Part shown: piece after piece, positions 1 through 10,273 of the stretch
Layout: the number at the start of each line of letters is the position of its first letter
Numbering within the stretch: position 1 is the first letter of the stretch
From: Bremia lactucae
Taxonomy: Eukaryota; Oomycota; Peronosporomycetes; Peronosporales; Peronosporaceae
DNA length: 64,000 bases
Assembly: GCF_004359215.1 (NCBI RefSeq)
Contig: NW_027152191.1
Coordinates: forward strand, 265,723 to 329,722
Direction of reading: 5' to 3'
Made by a program: the position numbers and the translations under genes
Notes under the pieces: generated by a model
What the model was told of the DNA's origin: nothing
Seen by the model: only the letters and a program-made list of their open reading frames with translations
Databases searched by the model: none

Positions 1-460
1 AGATTTGGCACGTCGGGCTAAGTTGAACATGCCAAAGTTCGCTTTCGTCACATAATCACTGTGCGGCGAGCTTTAAATGGCATCGTCTAATTCGACGTTT
101 AATCTTATTAGGAAGTCGCCCTCGTCGGCCTTCGACTTAAAGATTTCAATCTTTAAGCTTTCGGATCGACGCGGAAGGGTCGGTCCGCTAGCAGCATGCA
201 AATACTGCTGTCACACTGTTGAGCGCCCTGTTGTCTTAACACTTCTGCGTGTTAAGAGCCTTGCTGGTGAGGCAAGGGTACTTTTTTTCTGGCCACGTCG
301 ATATCACCTCGGCGATGGACGCATGTTGTTCGTCTTTTTGTAAAGCGTACACATTGCGCCTTCCGCTGGCCCGCCTACAGCCAAACTCATAAGTTCGACC
401 AATTTCATTTCGAGTTCATTGAAGTGAGTAAGCCTCTCACACACTGCATGAAAGCAATAT
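1..460 (-). pseudogene. Ty3/Gypsy gag fragment (A/C type), truncated
   Basis: On the minus strand this resembles the first half of the A/C Gag that is better preserved at 21,800-22,350 and 16,550-17,040. The recognisable blocks are a GGPAEGAM-like segment (about 330-440), a Gln/Glu-rich helical stretch (about 180-320), and near position 1 the block corresponding to FGMSNLA. Gag forms the particle of an LTR retrotransposon. The frame is broken by stops and shifts, and the copy leaves the window at its left end. The short plus-strand frame at 77-343 is a shadow. Assignment is by similarity to the other copies here. Confidence 0.6.
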
Positions 461-779
461 TGAGGTGCGGATGGCTCTACCAAGTACTGTAAACAATTAA
501 AATAAACTTGTTAAGAAATGTCGTGGCATCATTCGCCACATACTCTATACAACGGCGTGCACATGCACAAGAATAGTCTGTAAATTTAATTAATGTCAGT
601 AACTGGGTACTGTTGAAATGCTAAGTTCAACGCGATTTAGTTTGGCCGTCACCAAAAAAATTAAAAAGCAAGATTATTGTCGTGACCGAAAAAGGAGAAG
701 CAAATCGACTAAATTTGTCAATTTAAATGCGTACAGAATTTACTGCTGAGAAAGGAATATCCTGTTTACACATTATGAT
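461..779. other. AT-rich spacer, no gene seen
   Basis: Between the gag fragment and the reverse transcriptase fragment I see no convincing reading frame and no match to the LTR or internal sequences found elsewhere in the window. It may be decayed element DNA or host spacer. Confidence 0.5.
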
Positions 780-1984
780 CTGGTAGAATCCATCCATCGG
801 ATCCTATGACAAAAAAGTACCCTTTGACATGCCATCAATGATTACGTCTTTTCGTGGTATCGGCGTTTGAGCCGCTGCCGTTGTAGCGTTCAATTTGTTG
901 AACGCATGTACAATCCGCCACGCTCCTGTTGCTTTCCGCACAGAGAAGGTCGGAGAGTTATATGGGGAGGTCAACATGCTCACATGGCCCTCAGCTAAGG
1001 TGTCGGCAAAAATTTGTCGGTCGCTAGTACTTGTCCACAATGGTCCATGCTTCATATTACAGTATTTCGAACATGTTTATTGATCGGTTTCGTGTCGAGT
1101 GCTTTTGTCCTTAGGCAACTCGCACGTTACGGATTCTGGGAATTTATCCTTGGATTCGATCAAATCCTTAAGACTCCCAGGATTGAGACTTGAAACGTTC
1201 AATTCGAGTATTTTCGCAAAGGACACTTTCGTCCATCGATGAGCTGCTGAGAACCCGTTCGCTTTCAGGAAATACTATTGCCGACCGAATATCGGCCACG
1301 TACTTGTCGTCTGTGATAATTACACAGACCTGATTGACTTTGCCATTACGCAGAGCACGCAGAAACCGTTTCGGCTCAAGCGTTGGCAAATGACTTATCT
1401 TCGAAAAATTAATTTTGGAGGCGTAATCAGATCGGTGCACAAGCGCCTTCACTTGATCTGTTGTTCCCCAAGACATTTAACATCTCAGTTTTATCATTTA
1501 AACTTATTTCTTAAGGTTCCTGGGACCCTTTGAACAAGTTTCTTGGTTCTTATTCCTCAAACATTTTGGGACGTCTTCCTTACACATTTATGAAGCATTC
1601 CCCCAACGGCGTCAAATTATGGTTGCGCAACCACAGCGAGATCCTCCACGATCGACTTTCCCAGTCAATTTTTTTATTTTTTGCACCGTCTCCTATCGAC
1701 ATGCGTATCAAATTTTCTTGGATGTTGCTTTCTGAACAAGCATTCATGTTTCAATCCACCCGACTTAATCGAGTGGTCGAACTTCGACACTGCATGTCGT
1801 TTGCACAGCCGTCGGAATCTAACTCCACAGTGTGATGGGTAGTTATACCGAGGTCTTGTGCAGTCTAGTACGACTGCACAAGACTCAAGCGCACTGTCAT
1901 CCTCGTTAGAGGTATATCGCCCCGAGCCGATTGAGCCTCAGTCTTATATCGAATGAAATTGCTAAACGCTCCACAATCAATTAG
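780..1984 (-). pseudogene. Ty3/Gypsy pol fragment (protease end, linker, RT start; A/C type)
   Basis: Minus-strand pol fragment read from 1,984 down to 780. It opens with a protease active-site block reading IDCGAF (about 1,945-1,975), followed by a linker with the SSSSMDESVL block also seen in the C1 copy at 13,701-13,922. It then enters reverse transcriptase: NSPTFSVRKATGAWRIVHAF, and IIDGMSKGTFLS just before the first catalytic aspartate. It stops before the catalytic region. Several shifts and stops make it non-functional. It directly abuts LTR-A at 1,985, which probably interrupts or replaces its upstream part. Confidence 0.8.
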
Positions 1985-2491
1985 TGTAACGGGTGTCCCG
2001 TTATAAAAAATATTTTTTCCTATAGGAGGTATAATATATAATTATTATTTTCTATGAGAGGAAATAAATAAAGAAGCACAAAATAATTAAATCTTATTAA
2101 TGTTGAGTTAGTTGTGCCAAATTCACCAAATTTGGTAATATTGACTTGATAAGACATTGGTTCTATTATTTGGTTGATTTCAGCTTAAATCAACCCCGCC
2201 AATCGTTACAAGACACGATTAGGCGTCGCGCAAGGAAGCGCATTGCATAATTAGTTATTGATATATTAAGGCCTGTAATTAGAAGATTGTTATGAATAAC
2301 CAAATATACTAATACAGTTTACTTTTTCTCTATTGTTAAGCCTTAAATTTTATCTTTAGTAGCTAACTGTTCTTAGCTGCTTAGAATCTTCCTCTGCACG
2401 ACGTGTACGTGAAATAGTCATCACCTTTACTGTAATTAGTGTAGGTTGACTAGTACTGTTATCAGTTACTAGCAAGAAGTGCCCCGTTAGA
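1985..2491 (+). repeat. LTR-A, 5' LTR of a truncated A/C element
   Basis: About 507 bp starting TGTAACGGGTGT and ending CCCCGTTAGA (the last bases probably were TTACA). It aligns along its length by eye with 21,219-21,725, sharing the blocks CCCCGCCAATCGT and GTGTAGGTTGACTAGT. A tRNA-type primer site and a gag remnant follow, which fixes the plus orientation and marks it as a 5' LTR. Pieces of the same LTR lie at 47,521-47,615 and 56,485-56,691. Confidence 0.85.
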
Positions 2492-2493
2492 CC

Positions 2494-2511
2494 TGGTAGC
2501 ACTTCGAAGGC
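2494..2511 (+). other. Primer binding site of LTR-A element
   Basis: Two bases after the LTR comes TGGTAGCACTTCG, the expected start (TGG) and place of a tRNA primer site. The core TGGTAGCA recurs after LTR-A at 21,728, after LTR-C (minus strand, near 17,088) and after LTR-E (minus strand, near 55,433). A primer tRNA ending TGCTACCA is implied. Initiator methionine tRNA is a plausible guess, not shown here. Confidence 0.7.
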
Positions 2512-2541
2512 CGTTCAGTTGCCTACGCACGTTCCATCCAA

Positions 2542-4056
2542 CATGAACATGTTGGATGAAGAGGAAAGGAGCTAGCAAGCCCCTCAAGAATGCTATCACG
2601 CAACATTTGTTCACTCATTTGAGCGACCGTGAATGGAGAGCGGACAAACGCATGAGTTTGGTCGTAGGTGGGACAGCCGTTGGCGCCATGCTGTTCACTT
2701 TGAACATAGCTGAACAGCATGCGGCCATAGCCGAGTTCATACAACATGGACTCAACGGCGAAGAAAAAGTAGCCTTGCTTTACCAGCAAGGCTCTCAACA
2801 CGCAGAGTTGTTCAGAGAACTGAGAGCTCGACATTTGGAACTGCTGAGACAGCAATTACAGGCTGCTAGCGGACCAACGCTTCCGCGTCGAACCGAAAGC
2901 CTTAAGATCGAAATCTTAAAGTTTAAGGCAGTCGAAGAGAGTCGCCATTGAAGCTCGCCGCGTCAATGATAATGCGACAAAAGTGAAATTTGGAACGTCT
3001 ATCTTAGCTAGACGTGCCAAATATTGAACCTTAGGGTTTAAGCTTACAACCCATTGGTTTTTAGGTCGTATGATGGCTTCCAGACCCAGCGCAAGGTAAA
3101 CATTTGAGCCGCCACGTGCCGAATTCAGGGCTCGAGCTGTGGTCCAGGATTTTCTTAAGTAGGGCAAGCGTGACCTTCACGCTTATGCCCAAAATACAGA
3201 TCTATAATTAGTTGTATCGTGATTCATCCAACAGATGAACAAACACAGGTAACTGTGTTTATTAAAGTTTTTGCAGACGGTCCTGTTAATACCCCACTGT
3301 TCCAGCTTGAACGCGAGACGCTAGACCAAGCGATCTATGTAGCAAAATAGGAGGACTTCAGCCCTCAACAAGCTTTCGTCCACTCTGGAGCTTGTCATTT
3401 TCAACTAAGCACATCCTACAATTGCCAGCAATTTGTAATTTTTCTTGAAAACAGAATTTGGTAAAGAAGCGGTTTATGAAGGTCAACATAACTAACTGCC
3501 CCAGGTGATGAGACCAACCTCATCACCTTGCAAATAAATGTGTCAAATAAGTTGCCACTTAAGTCCCTAGTTGGTTTTAGGGCGTCAAAATATTTAATTC
3601 GACACCAATCGTTAGAAGATCGCAGACTCAAACTTATTAAGTGCGATATTTATCTAGCGAGGATGACAGTGCTCCTAGCAACAGGCGCACCTGTAACAGT
3701 AAAGACACGTGTGGTTGGTATTTAATACAGGTTAACGGGTAACAGTACGATGATGAATTCATCGGACTGAATTTGGACGACAAATTTGATGTCATCCATG
3801 GTTTATCATGCTCAAAAAGTTCGAGCCCTGCATAAATTGGCATCATTTAGTCGTGACGATACCTGCCTATCGTTCATCAAATGACCATCTGATGAACGTC
3901 TGGGAGCTTCCACAAGCGTGTGGATGTCCTACGAGTGAGTGTGATGGCCTCACTTGTGGATCGGCCGTTTGCACGACTGCACAAGACCTCAGTGTAAGTA
4001 CCCATCACACTGTGGCGTTAGACACCGACGGCTGTGCACAAGCACATAAGCGTTGA
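2542..4056 (+). pseudogene. A/C-type gag-protease remnant
   Basis: Degraded plus-strand Gag and protease following LTR-A at 1,985. The first methionine context (about 2,542) matches the C1 gag start at 17,040, but the frame breaks within about ten codons. The Gag block GGTAVGAMLFTLN and its Gln/Glu-rich helix are readable to about 2,900. Parts of the late Gag (GPVNTPLFQLERETLDQAI-like) lie near 3,280-3,350. Protease remnants follow (about 3,500-3,830), with the active-site Asp lost (VGFRAS where C1 has VDCGAS), then the linker word ACGCPTSECDGLTCGS. The copy is cut at 4,056, where it joins the 3' region of a minus-strand B element. Confidence 0.75.
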
Positions 4057-4063
4057 AGTTTGA

Positions 4064-4081
4064 CTACTCCCCCCCTTTAAG
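4064..4081 (-). other. Polypurine tract of minus-strand B element
   Basis: On the minus strand this reads as an A/G run ending in seven G. It corresponds to the AAAGAGGGGGATGG tract immediately before LTR-B at 41,638. Here the LTR that should follow is missing and the sequence runs straight into the A/C remnant at 4,056. Confidence 0.55.
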
Positions 4082-4192
4082 AACAAATTTACATTTTGAA
4101 ATTCGCCAAAGAGGACAGAAGTAGCGATCTACTTTACGCGTGGCTTGGTTCTCTCTTTCACTCTTCTATCTGTGTCGTACACGGAGCATAAT

Positions 4193-5714
4193 ATGCCACC
4201 TAAAAGGAGCAACACTGGTGGGTCGTCTGCAACGACACCCACTCAATCACGCGCTAAGCGCAATGGCCGCGTTAACCCGCCGGCAGCGTCTCCAATGCCT
4301 TAGTCGAAACGCCGACAGCTACTGCTGCTATCGCGTTAACGTGGCTTAAGGATCCATCCCACTTTACCAGTGAGATGATGATCCGTTGCTCATTGTCGAC
4401 TACAACGAGTCGGCATCGTTGACGTCACCTCATAGTAGTGATGCGGACAACGAGATCATGAGGAAGGATGATGGCGCATTGTTGCCCATCCAAACGTCTC
4501 TCATGGCTCACAACATGGTGACAGAATATTTACGAATGCTGTCTCGTCGTCTGCGTTAGATAGTGCAGCGACTATTAATGATAGCGCTACCCATTAAGGC
4601 CCACCCGCTTCTTCGTTGGATTAAACCATAACACCTTATGCTCAGACCATTATCCATAATGGTTCTGACATCGAGGATTCAGAGCCTTAAGCTCCGCCGA
4701 CGACACGTGAACGTTCTCAGTCGGTGTCACAAGCCAGTCATTTTGAACGTGGCTATGTGACGGGTGGCATATCACCGATGCCCCGTTCATCTGTATGGCC
4801 TCGTTTAAACGGGCCAAGAGCGTCGCTCCTAGAGCGCGCTCTTCTTGACGCATTTAATTATTATGGCGTCTTTAACCATGGAAGGCTCAGGGAAAATCGC
4901 TTGAGCGTATTCTCCCGATCCCGGCCGTGTTGCGTTCAAATGAAACGCCCGACCAATACAAGGCGGAATTCTTGCGCCGCATTCATCCGCATTCCGATGC
5001 GATGACACAGCGGTCGCAACAAATTAAATTCGCCCGCTTGCGTGTGAAAGAAATCATGCGCGGTTATGTACCCTCTGTTTCTTCTCACAACGCTGCTTCT
5101 GCTAGTCTATTTGAGACTAGCAAATAGGCCTCAGTTGGTGCTCCTTTTCATAGGCAGCCACCAAGGCGGGCACATCAATACGAAGGGTATCGATCGGTTC
5201 CCAAGAGTCGAAACTCTTCGGATAACCTTTCCATTGGACGAGGATCTGATAACTTTTTCCTCACGGAGCGGTGACAAGCAACCTTCCAACAAGAAAGCAT
5301 TGATCCCCACCCGCATCCATCAGTGCAGGGGGCGCCCAATCGGAGTGACGATTTCTTCCACCTACTCGCGGCTGCCTACCTTCGTCCATTCAGTTGGAGG
5401 CGTTTAGCCCTGCTGAACGACGTATTGTGGATCTCGCGGGGCAACTTTTGCGACTGACCTCAGATCTTGATGATGTCCGAGCGAAGGCTCGTCAGGGTTA
5501 TGAACGCCTGAAGACTCGCTTGGACCTTCTGGAGAAGATAATGCTGAGAGATCCGCGTTATTCACGTGATGTCCCTCGCTCTTTGAGTCCATTCCTTGGT
5601 GAGAGGAGTCGATCGGCTGAAAGTTTTTCGCCTTCTCCGTCCCCTTCACCCGATCGAAGCTCGACTCACAGTCGGCGTCACCATCGGTCTCCTATGACGG
5701 ATGGGGGTATGTGA
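4193..5714 (+). pseudogene. Antisense ORF of B-type Gypsy element (copy 1)
   Basis: A reading frame on the strand opposite to the neighbouring B-type pol (5,719-7,276, minus). It begins ATGCCACCTAAAAGG (MPPKRSNTGG), 110 bp inside the polypurine tract. The same start, MPPKRGHVGG, precedes the gap at 41,505, and the same leader occurs at 20,776-20,905 and 38,444-38,566. It is broken by several stops and shifts, but a middle block (4,927-5,127, with KAEFLRRIHPHSDAMTQ) and a C-terminal block (5,394-5,714) are open. The C-terminal block is heptad-like (QLLRLTSDLDDVRAKARQGY), then Arg/Ser/Pro-rich. It recurs at 33,474-33,750 in another B copy. The frame ends where pol would end. No homology to a known protein is recognised; it resembles neither Gag nor an envelope protein that I can name. 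Confidence 0.6.
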
Positions 5715-5718
5715 CCTC

Positions 5719-7276
5719 ATTTGGGTCTACATATCGTTTCAGGCGACCCACGTACAATACGGGTGCGTCTTCATATTAGTGTTTTCTTTATTCTTTGGGA
5801 GTTGCTATCGTGCGTAAGACATCCACCACGACCTGATTGGCACGTCTAAAGATGATCCGTGGTCAACATGTGGAGCTTGCTACTTTAGCAGCTCAAATAC
5901 ATGTCGCCAGAAACCAGACGTTAAATGTGGATCCCGGTCCAGTACTATGGACTTGGGCATCCCGTGTAGTCGGTATCCATGATCCAGGGACAATGGAGCT
6001 GCCTCCTTGCCTTAGATCGATGTTTTTTAAATGGTGCTAAATGCACCATTTTGCTCACTCGGTCTACAAAGACGACGAGCCTCGTCCGACCCATATGATC
6101 GGGCGGCATGAAGTCCAGACTTACTGACTTCCAGCAATCCGTTGGAACCGGTAGCGGCTTCAGTGGCGCACTGCTGGACGGTGCAGGCTTAATGCGCTGA
6201 CACTGTTCACAAGAGCGAATAAAGTTGGCCACCCATCTATATAGGTGTGGCCACCAAAATTCCTCTGACACTCGTAAGAATGTCTTTTCACGGCCCAGAT
6301 GCCCACTAGATGGTGCATCATGGAGCTCGTGAAGGATCATCAACTTGAGATCTGTGTCATGAGGCACATAGATTCTCAAGGGATCACAAGGTGACAGCTG
6401 GTGCCATAACAGGCCATCGCTGTAGCTAACGCGATTAAGCTTAGCTTTAAGTTACAACGGAAGGCTAACCTTTCATTCACCAAAGTGATCCAACAGCAGG
6501 CGACAACGGTCGTCTTGACTGTAGCTCTCTTTTATCTCATAGGCTAATGAGCTCGTCACGTGGTATGCCTTCATGGCTGCCAACGTTGATGGGCTTTAGC
6601 ACTAGACACACTTTCCTGGTGTCTTACCTCGAAGTCTGGTCTGCGCGATAAAACGTCAGCCAAGACATTCGACTTACCCAGCTTGTATTTAACTTTGAAT
6701 TAATTCAGAAAAGAATGTGAGCCATCAGGCCATTCTAGGCCAGAGGAGCGGTGATTTATTGCGGTCCGCAGGGATGCGTGATCCGTAAAAACCACAAATG
6801 GTTCGGTGCCCAGTAGGTGCACACGAAACTTGACAAGAGCATACTTTATCGAAAGTAGCTCTTTGTTATGCACGGGGCATTTCAGTTCCGCGGCTTTTAA
6901 AAGCCGGGACTGCTAAGAGATGACGCTGTGCACGCCGTCGTCATCCTTCTGCATGAGTGCGCTGCCGATTGCAAAATGACTTGCATAGCAGACGACGCTA
7001 AAGGGCTCTTTCCGCGTCTGGCAATGCCAAGACCGGTGCCTCAAAAGAATAGATCGCTTCACTGATGTGAACGCATCATCTTGTTCTTTTAACCAAACTT
7101 ATTCTGCGTCCTTTTCAATGAGATCAGATAATTGTTTAGTTTGCTCAGCTGAATTCTTGCTATATTTATGCAAGTAATTAGCGAGCCCTAGGAATTGGCG
7201 CAATTCCTTCACATGCCATGAGATTGGCCATCTTTACTAATTTTACCTTGTCTGGGTCTGCTCGTACATCACGGTA
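5719..7276 (-). pseudogene. B-type pol remnant: RT end, RNase H, integrase (unit 1)
   Basis: Read from 7,276 downwards: the last part of RT (RADPDKVK then a YLHKYSKN block), RNase H, then integrase at 6,379-5,945 with the zinc-finger histidines and CEQCQR, and VVFVDRVSKMVHL for the first catalytic Asp. The catalytic core after that is mostly deleted. The element codes for conversion of retrotransposon RNA to DNA and its insertion. Upstream the frame is cut by an LTR-C at 7,277, inside RT. It is the left unit of a tandem duplication with 7,675-9,797. Many stops show it is dead. Confidence 0.85.
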
Positions 7277-7674
7277 TGTAACGGGCACTTCCGACTTTCT
7301 ATACTTCCGTACAAGTCCACTTCGAACTGCTTCTGTGCGAGTGGTGTCTCACGTCGCTTCGCGTACACTAGTCCGTACAGAGATTAAAATACTTGCTTTA
7401 AGGGTTAAAAGTAAACTGTACATTATATAATGAAGTTCTTCTGTTTCTATATATTTGATACTAACTTAATTATAAACTAATACAAAACATGTAATACAGC
7501 TTATTTGTCTCTCACTTTGCGCGCGTCCATCGCTGACTGGGCCGCGGAGAAATGGAAAAGCCTTAGGAATATTACCATGTAAAGTAATATTCTCCAAATA
7601 TTATCTACCTGCTAGATAATATATTATTTAAAACCTTTAAGTGTTAATTTGATGTAACGAAACACCCCGTTACA
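7277..7674 (-). repeat. LTR-C (duplicate copy within B-type pol)
   Basis: 398 bp; on the minus strand it starts TGTAACGGGGTG and ends GCCCGTTACA. Close in sequence to 9,798-10,195 (same offset of 2,521) and more distantly to 17,091-17,534. It lies between the RT fragment of unit 1 and the integrase end of unit 2. No target-site duplication is visible (CGGTA on one side, ATTTG on the other), consistent with a copy made by segmental duplication. Confidence 0.85.
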
Positions 7675-9797
7675 ATTTGGGTCTACATACCGTTTCAGAC
7701 AATCCACGTAAACTACGGCGTGCGGCATCATATACGGGAAGGGTAAGCCTATAATTTAGGTCTCCCTGCCTCTTCTACCACCGTAAAGGACCTCCAAGTA
7801 ACACAAAGATTGCATTTTTAGGTAGATTAGCTGTACTTATTAGTACTTTACCCCCACTCTAAAGCGTTCATTATTTTCGCGACCATTTCGGTCTGCATAT
7901 TCTTTCATTATACTTGTCCTGTGTGCTTGCCATTGTGTCACGGACTTTTCTTGCGATTGCTAATCGCTTATCCACAAAGCGTTGAGCCTCGCTCACACTT
8001 GTAGCATCAAACCGCATATGATACCGCCGTAGATCATATGGCGTAGTTTTATTGACCACTACTAAACTGGCAGGGTTACTTGGACAAGTTTCAGTCTTTG
8101 AGATGATACCCTCATGGGTCATCGTCATATTGACGAAACTATGTCCCTCTTTCGCACCGAGCATAGTGAGGAGCCCTCCCCTACTAAGACTCGGGCTGCG
8201 CACAAGCGAGACTGGCGTCCGAGGATGGCGCAGCCCGTTAATATAAAACGGTGTCTCACTCGTACTGGCATGGACACTGTTATTTATAGCGAACTCCACA
8301 AAGGGTAATTGCTTGCTCTTCTCTTTGGGAGTTGCTATAGTGCGTAAGACATCCGCCACGACCCGATTGGAACGTTCTGTTCGGCCATCGGTCTGGGGAT
8401 GATCTGCGGTCGACATGGGGAGCTTGCTACCTAGCAGCTCGAACACATGTCGCCAAAAAACAGACGTAAAACGTGGATCCCGTGTAGTCGGAAACATGAT
8501 TCAGGAACAAGAGAGCTGCCTCCTTGCCTGTGATCAATTTCTGACATGGTGCTTAATGCACCATCTTACTCAGTCTGTCTACAAAGACGATTAGCCCTGT
8601 CCGACCCTTATGATCGGGCGGCATGCCAAAAATGAAGTCCAGACTTACTGACTTTCAACAATCCGATGGAATCGGTAGCGGTTTTAGTGGCGCACTGCTG
8701 GATGGTGCAGGCTGAATGCGCTGACACTGTTCGCATGGGTGAATATAGTTGGCCACATCTATATAGGTGTGGCCACCAAAATTCCTCTGACACTCGTAAG
8801 AATGTCTTTTCACGGCCCAGATGCCCACTGATGGTGTATCATGAAGCTCGTGAAGGATCATCAGCTTGAGATCTGTGTCATGAGGCACATAGATTCTCAA
8901 GGGATTACAAGGTGACAGCTGGTGCCATAACAGGCCATCGCTGTAGCTAACGCGATTAAGCTTAGCTTTAAGTTACAACGGAAGGCTAACCTTTCATTCA
9001 CCAAAGTGATCCAACAGCAGGCGACAACGGTCGTCTTGACTGTAGCTCTCTTTTATCTCATAGGCTAATGAGCTCGTCACGTGGTATGCCTTCATGGCTG
9101 CCAACGTTGATGGGCTTTAGCACTAGACACACTTTCCTGGTGTCTTACCTCGAAGTCTGGTCTGCGCGATAAAACGTCAGCCAAGACATTCGACTTACCC
9201 AGCTTGTATTTAACTTTGAATTAATTCAGAAAAGAATGTGAGCCATCAGGCCATTCTAGGCCAGAGGAGCGGTGATTTATTGCGGTCCGCAGGGATGCGT
9301 GATCCGTAAAAACCACAAATGGTTCGGTGCCCAGTAGGTGCACACGAAACTTGACAAGAGCATACTTTATCGAAAGTAGCTCTTTGTTATGCACGGGGCA
9401 TTTCAGTTCCGCGGCTTTTAAAAGCCGGGACTGCTAAGAGATGACGCTGTGCACGCCGTCGTCATCCTTCTGCATGAGTGCGCTGCCGATTGCAAAATGA
9501 CTTGCATAGCAGACGACGCTAAAGGGCTCTTTCCGCGTCTGGCAATGCCAAGACCGGTGCCTCAAAAGAATAGATCGCTTCACTGATGTGAACGCATCAT
9601 CTTGTTCTTTTAACCAAACTTATTCTGCGTCCTTTTCAATGAGATCAGATAATTGTTTAGTTTGCTCAGCTGAATTCTTGCTATATTTATGCAAGTAATT
9701 AGCGAGCCCTAGGAATTGGCGCAATTCCTTCACATGCCATGAGATTGGCCATCTTTACTAATTTTACCTTGTCTGGGTCTGCTCGTACATCACGGTA
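7675..9797 (-). pseudogene. B-type pol remnant: RT end, RNase H, integrase (unit 2)
   Basis: Second unit of the tandem duplication. It keeps more of integrase than unit 1: the zinc-finger region near 8,655-8,900 (HELHDTPS, CEQCQR), then the catalytic core on 8,497-7,871 with DHPQTDGRTERSNRVVADVL containing the final Glu. Downstream the C-terminal region reads to about 7,700. RNase H and the RT end occupy about 8,950-9,797, where LTR-C truncates it. Stops and shifts interrupt every domain. Confidence 0.85.
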
Positions 9798-10195
9798 TGT
9801 AACGGGCACTTCCGACTTTCTATACTTCCGTACAAGTCCACTTCGAACTGCTTCTGTGCGAGTGGTGTCTCACGTCGCTTCGCGTACACTAGTCCGTACA
9901 GAGATTAAAATACTTGCTTTAAGGGTTAAAAGTAAACTGTACATTATATAATGAAGTTCTTCTGTTTCTATATATTTGATACTAACTTAATTATAAACTA
10001 ATACAAAACATGTAATACAGCTTATTTGTCTCTCACTTTGCGCGCGTCCATCGCTGACTGGGCCGCGGAGAAATGGAAAAGCCTTAGGAATATTACCATG
10101 TAAAGTAATATTCTCCAAATATTATCTACCTGCTAGATAATATATTATTTAAAACCTTTAAGTGTTAATTTCACGAAACGATACACCCCGTTACA
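9798..10195 (-). repeat. LTR-C, 3' LTR of element C1
   Basis: 398 bp, minus-strand start TGTAACGGGGTGTATCG, end GCCCGTTACA. A polypurine-like tract lies on its internal side (10,196-10,209). It is shorter and diverged from the 444-bp 5' LTR at 17,091, so the insertion is old or the LTR was replaced by conversion with the copy at 7,277-7,674, with which it appears identical for most of its length. Confidence 0.85.
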
Positions 10196-10212
10196 TCGCC
10201 ACTTCCTTATAC
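10196..10212 (-). other. Polypurine tract of element C1
   Basis: On the minus strand the bases before the LTR read AAGGAAGTGGCGA. The equivalent place in element A1 reads AAGGGAGGGGTGA (28,339-28,351). This fixes which LTR is 3' and therefore the orientation of the antisense frame. Confidence 0.65.
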
Positions 10213-10273
10213 GACAATCACTCGGATTGTTATTGAATATAGTGGTCACTATAAGACCACTTTATTAAAAACG

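Larger units (their letters stand above)
5719..10195. repeat. Tandem duplication of [B-type pol + LTR-C], about 2.52 kb per unit
   Basis: Unit 1 (5,719-7,674) and unit 2 (7,675-10,195) repeat the same order with an offset of 2,521 bp: B-type integrase, RNase H and RT end, then LTR-C. Unit 1 has lost part of integrase, so the units differ in length. The left parts are clearly diverged (compare 5,809-5,900 with 8,341-8,440). From about 6,395 to 7,651 and 8,916 to 10,172, all blocks I compared are identical, after which they differ again. Both carry LTR-C at the same site, so the insertion predates the duplication. Confidence 0.85.
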
